Source: Periweissella fabaria
GTDB taxonomy: Bacteria; Bacillota; Bacilli; Lactobacillales; Lactobacillaceae
Assembly: GCF_918814575.1 (NCBI RefSeq)
Contig: NZ_CAKKNS010000002.1
Location: forward strand, 62,001 to 126,000
Direction of reading: 5' to 3'
Length of the DNA stretch: 64,000 nt
The notes under the pieces are model-generated. The model worked only from the letters and a program-made list of their open reading frames with translations. It did no database searches and was not told the origin of the DNA. The position numbers were made by a program, and so were the translations under genes. This document shows positions 63,891 through 64,000 of the stretch, piece after piece; the first letter of the stretch is position 1, and the number at the start of each line of letters is the position of its first letter.

Positions 63891-64000
63891 TGGAATAACT
63901 GTTAATTTTAAAAATAGGATGAAATATACTATAAAATAGCCGTTTTAATTAATTTGATTAATCAATAAGTTGATAAATTTGTAATTTTTAAATGAATATA

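Noticed and set aside
1-64000. CRISPR arrays, IS elements, prophage, toxin-antitoxin or defence islands
   Set aside because: No regularly spaced repeats, transposase genes, terminal inverted repeats or defence-type genes; the window is continuous core-gene order.

Overview
The window is AT-rich, core-genome DNA from a low-GC Gram-positive lactic acid bacterium, most likely Weissella or a close relative in the Leuconostocaceae. This rests on gene order and protein features, not on a database search. The clearest metabolic sign is that dnaE is followed directly by pyk with no pfkA between them. That fits an obligate heterofermenter using the phosphoketolase pathway. Other signs are many TTG/GTG starts (tuf, pepT, perR, rsgA, fakA, mutS2, rnc, purE), extended -10 promoters (TGn-TATAAT), a manganese-centred perR/VIT/mntH region and a purEKCSQLFMNHD-fhs operon. 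There are no IS elements, prophage genes, CRISPR arrays, rRNA or tRNA genes that I can recognise.

Layout. 1-5.8 kb: 3' end of an RNase J gene, a TPR-like protein, tuf, tig, clpX, each with its own terminator. 6-7.7 kb: engB with a MazG-like gene, a hidden 51-aa minus-strand gene, trxA. 7.7-13 kb: late competence genes comEA, comEB, comEC, then holA, rpsO, rpsT. 13-16 kb: trmK-nif3-pepT and a convergent small YjzD-like membrane gene. 16-21 kb: dnaE, pyk. 21-25 kb: perR diverging from two VIT genes, with a perfect PerR-type operator between them, then mntH and usp. 25-31.6 kb: rnhC (minus), zapA-cvpA-mutS2, a DUF2207 surface protein. 31.6-37.4 kb: yqeY, rsgA-rpe, thiN, rpmB, asp23-fakA. 37.4-49.3 kb: recG-plsX-acpP, rnc-smc-ftsY-ylxM-ffh, rpsP. 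49.3-50.2 kb: a hidden 55-aa membrane gene (minus) and a secreted NlpC/P60 protein. 50.2-63.5 kb: the complete IMP-forming purine operon ending in fhs. The window ends with a 91-aa membrane protein gene on the minus strand.

How it works together. Most of the window is housekeeping: translation (EF-Tu, S15, S20, S16, L28, RsgA), protein folding and export (trigger factor, ClpX, FtsY, Ffh), DNA work (DnaE, HolA, RecG, SMC, MutS2, RNase HIII) and lipid synthesis (PlsX, ACP, FakA). PerR, two VIT transporters, NRAMP and Usp form a metal/oxidative-stress block. The purine operon makes IMP from PRPP, and Fhs supplies the 10-formyl-THF used by PurN and PurH. All six minus-strand genes are single-gene units that converge on plus-strand operons; at least five of the six share a near-perfect bidirectional terminator with the plus-strand unit they face.

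I found no convincing undescribed multi-gene system. The most unusual signals are small and local: a consensus LexA box on the recG promoter, a PurF that kept its propeptide but lost all iron-sulphur ligands, terminators built into coding ends, an 11-bp hairpin that would hide the NlpC/P60 ribosome binding site, an inverted repeat on the rpsP promoter, a 51-nt repeat array in ftsY, and two small genes shorter than 60 codons.
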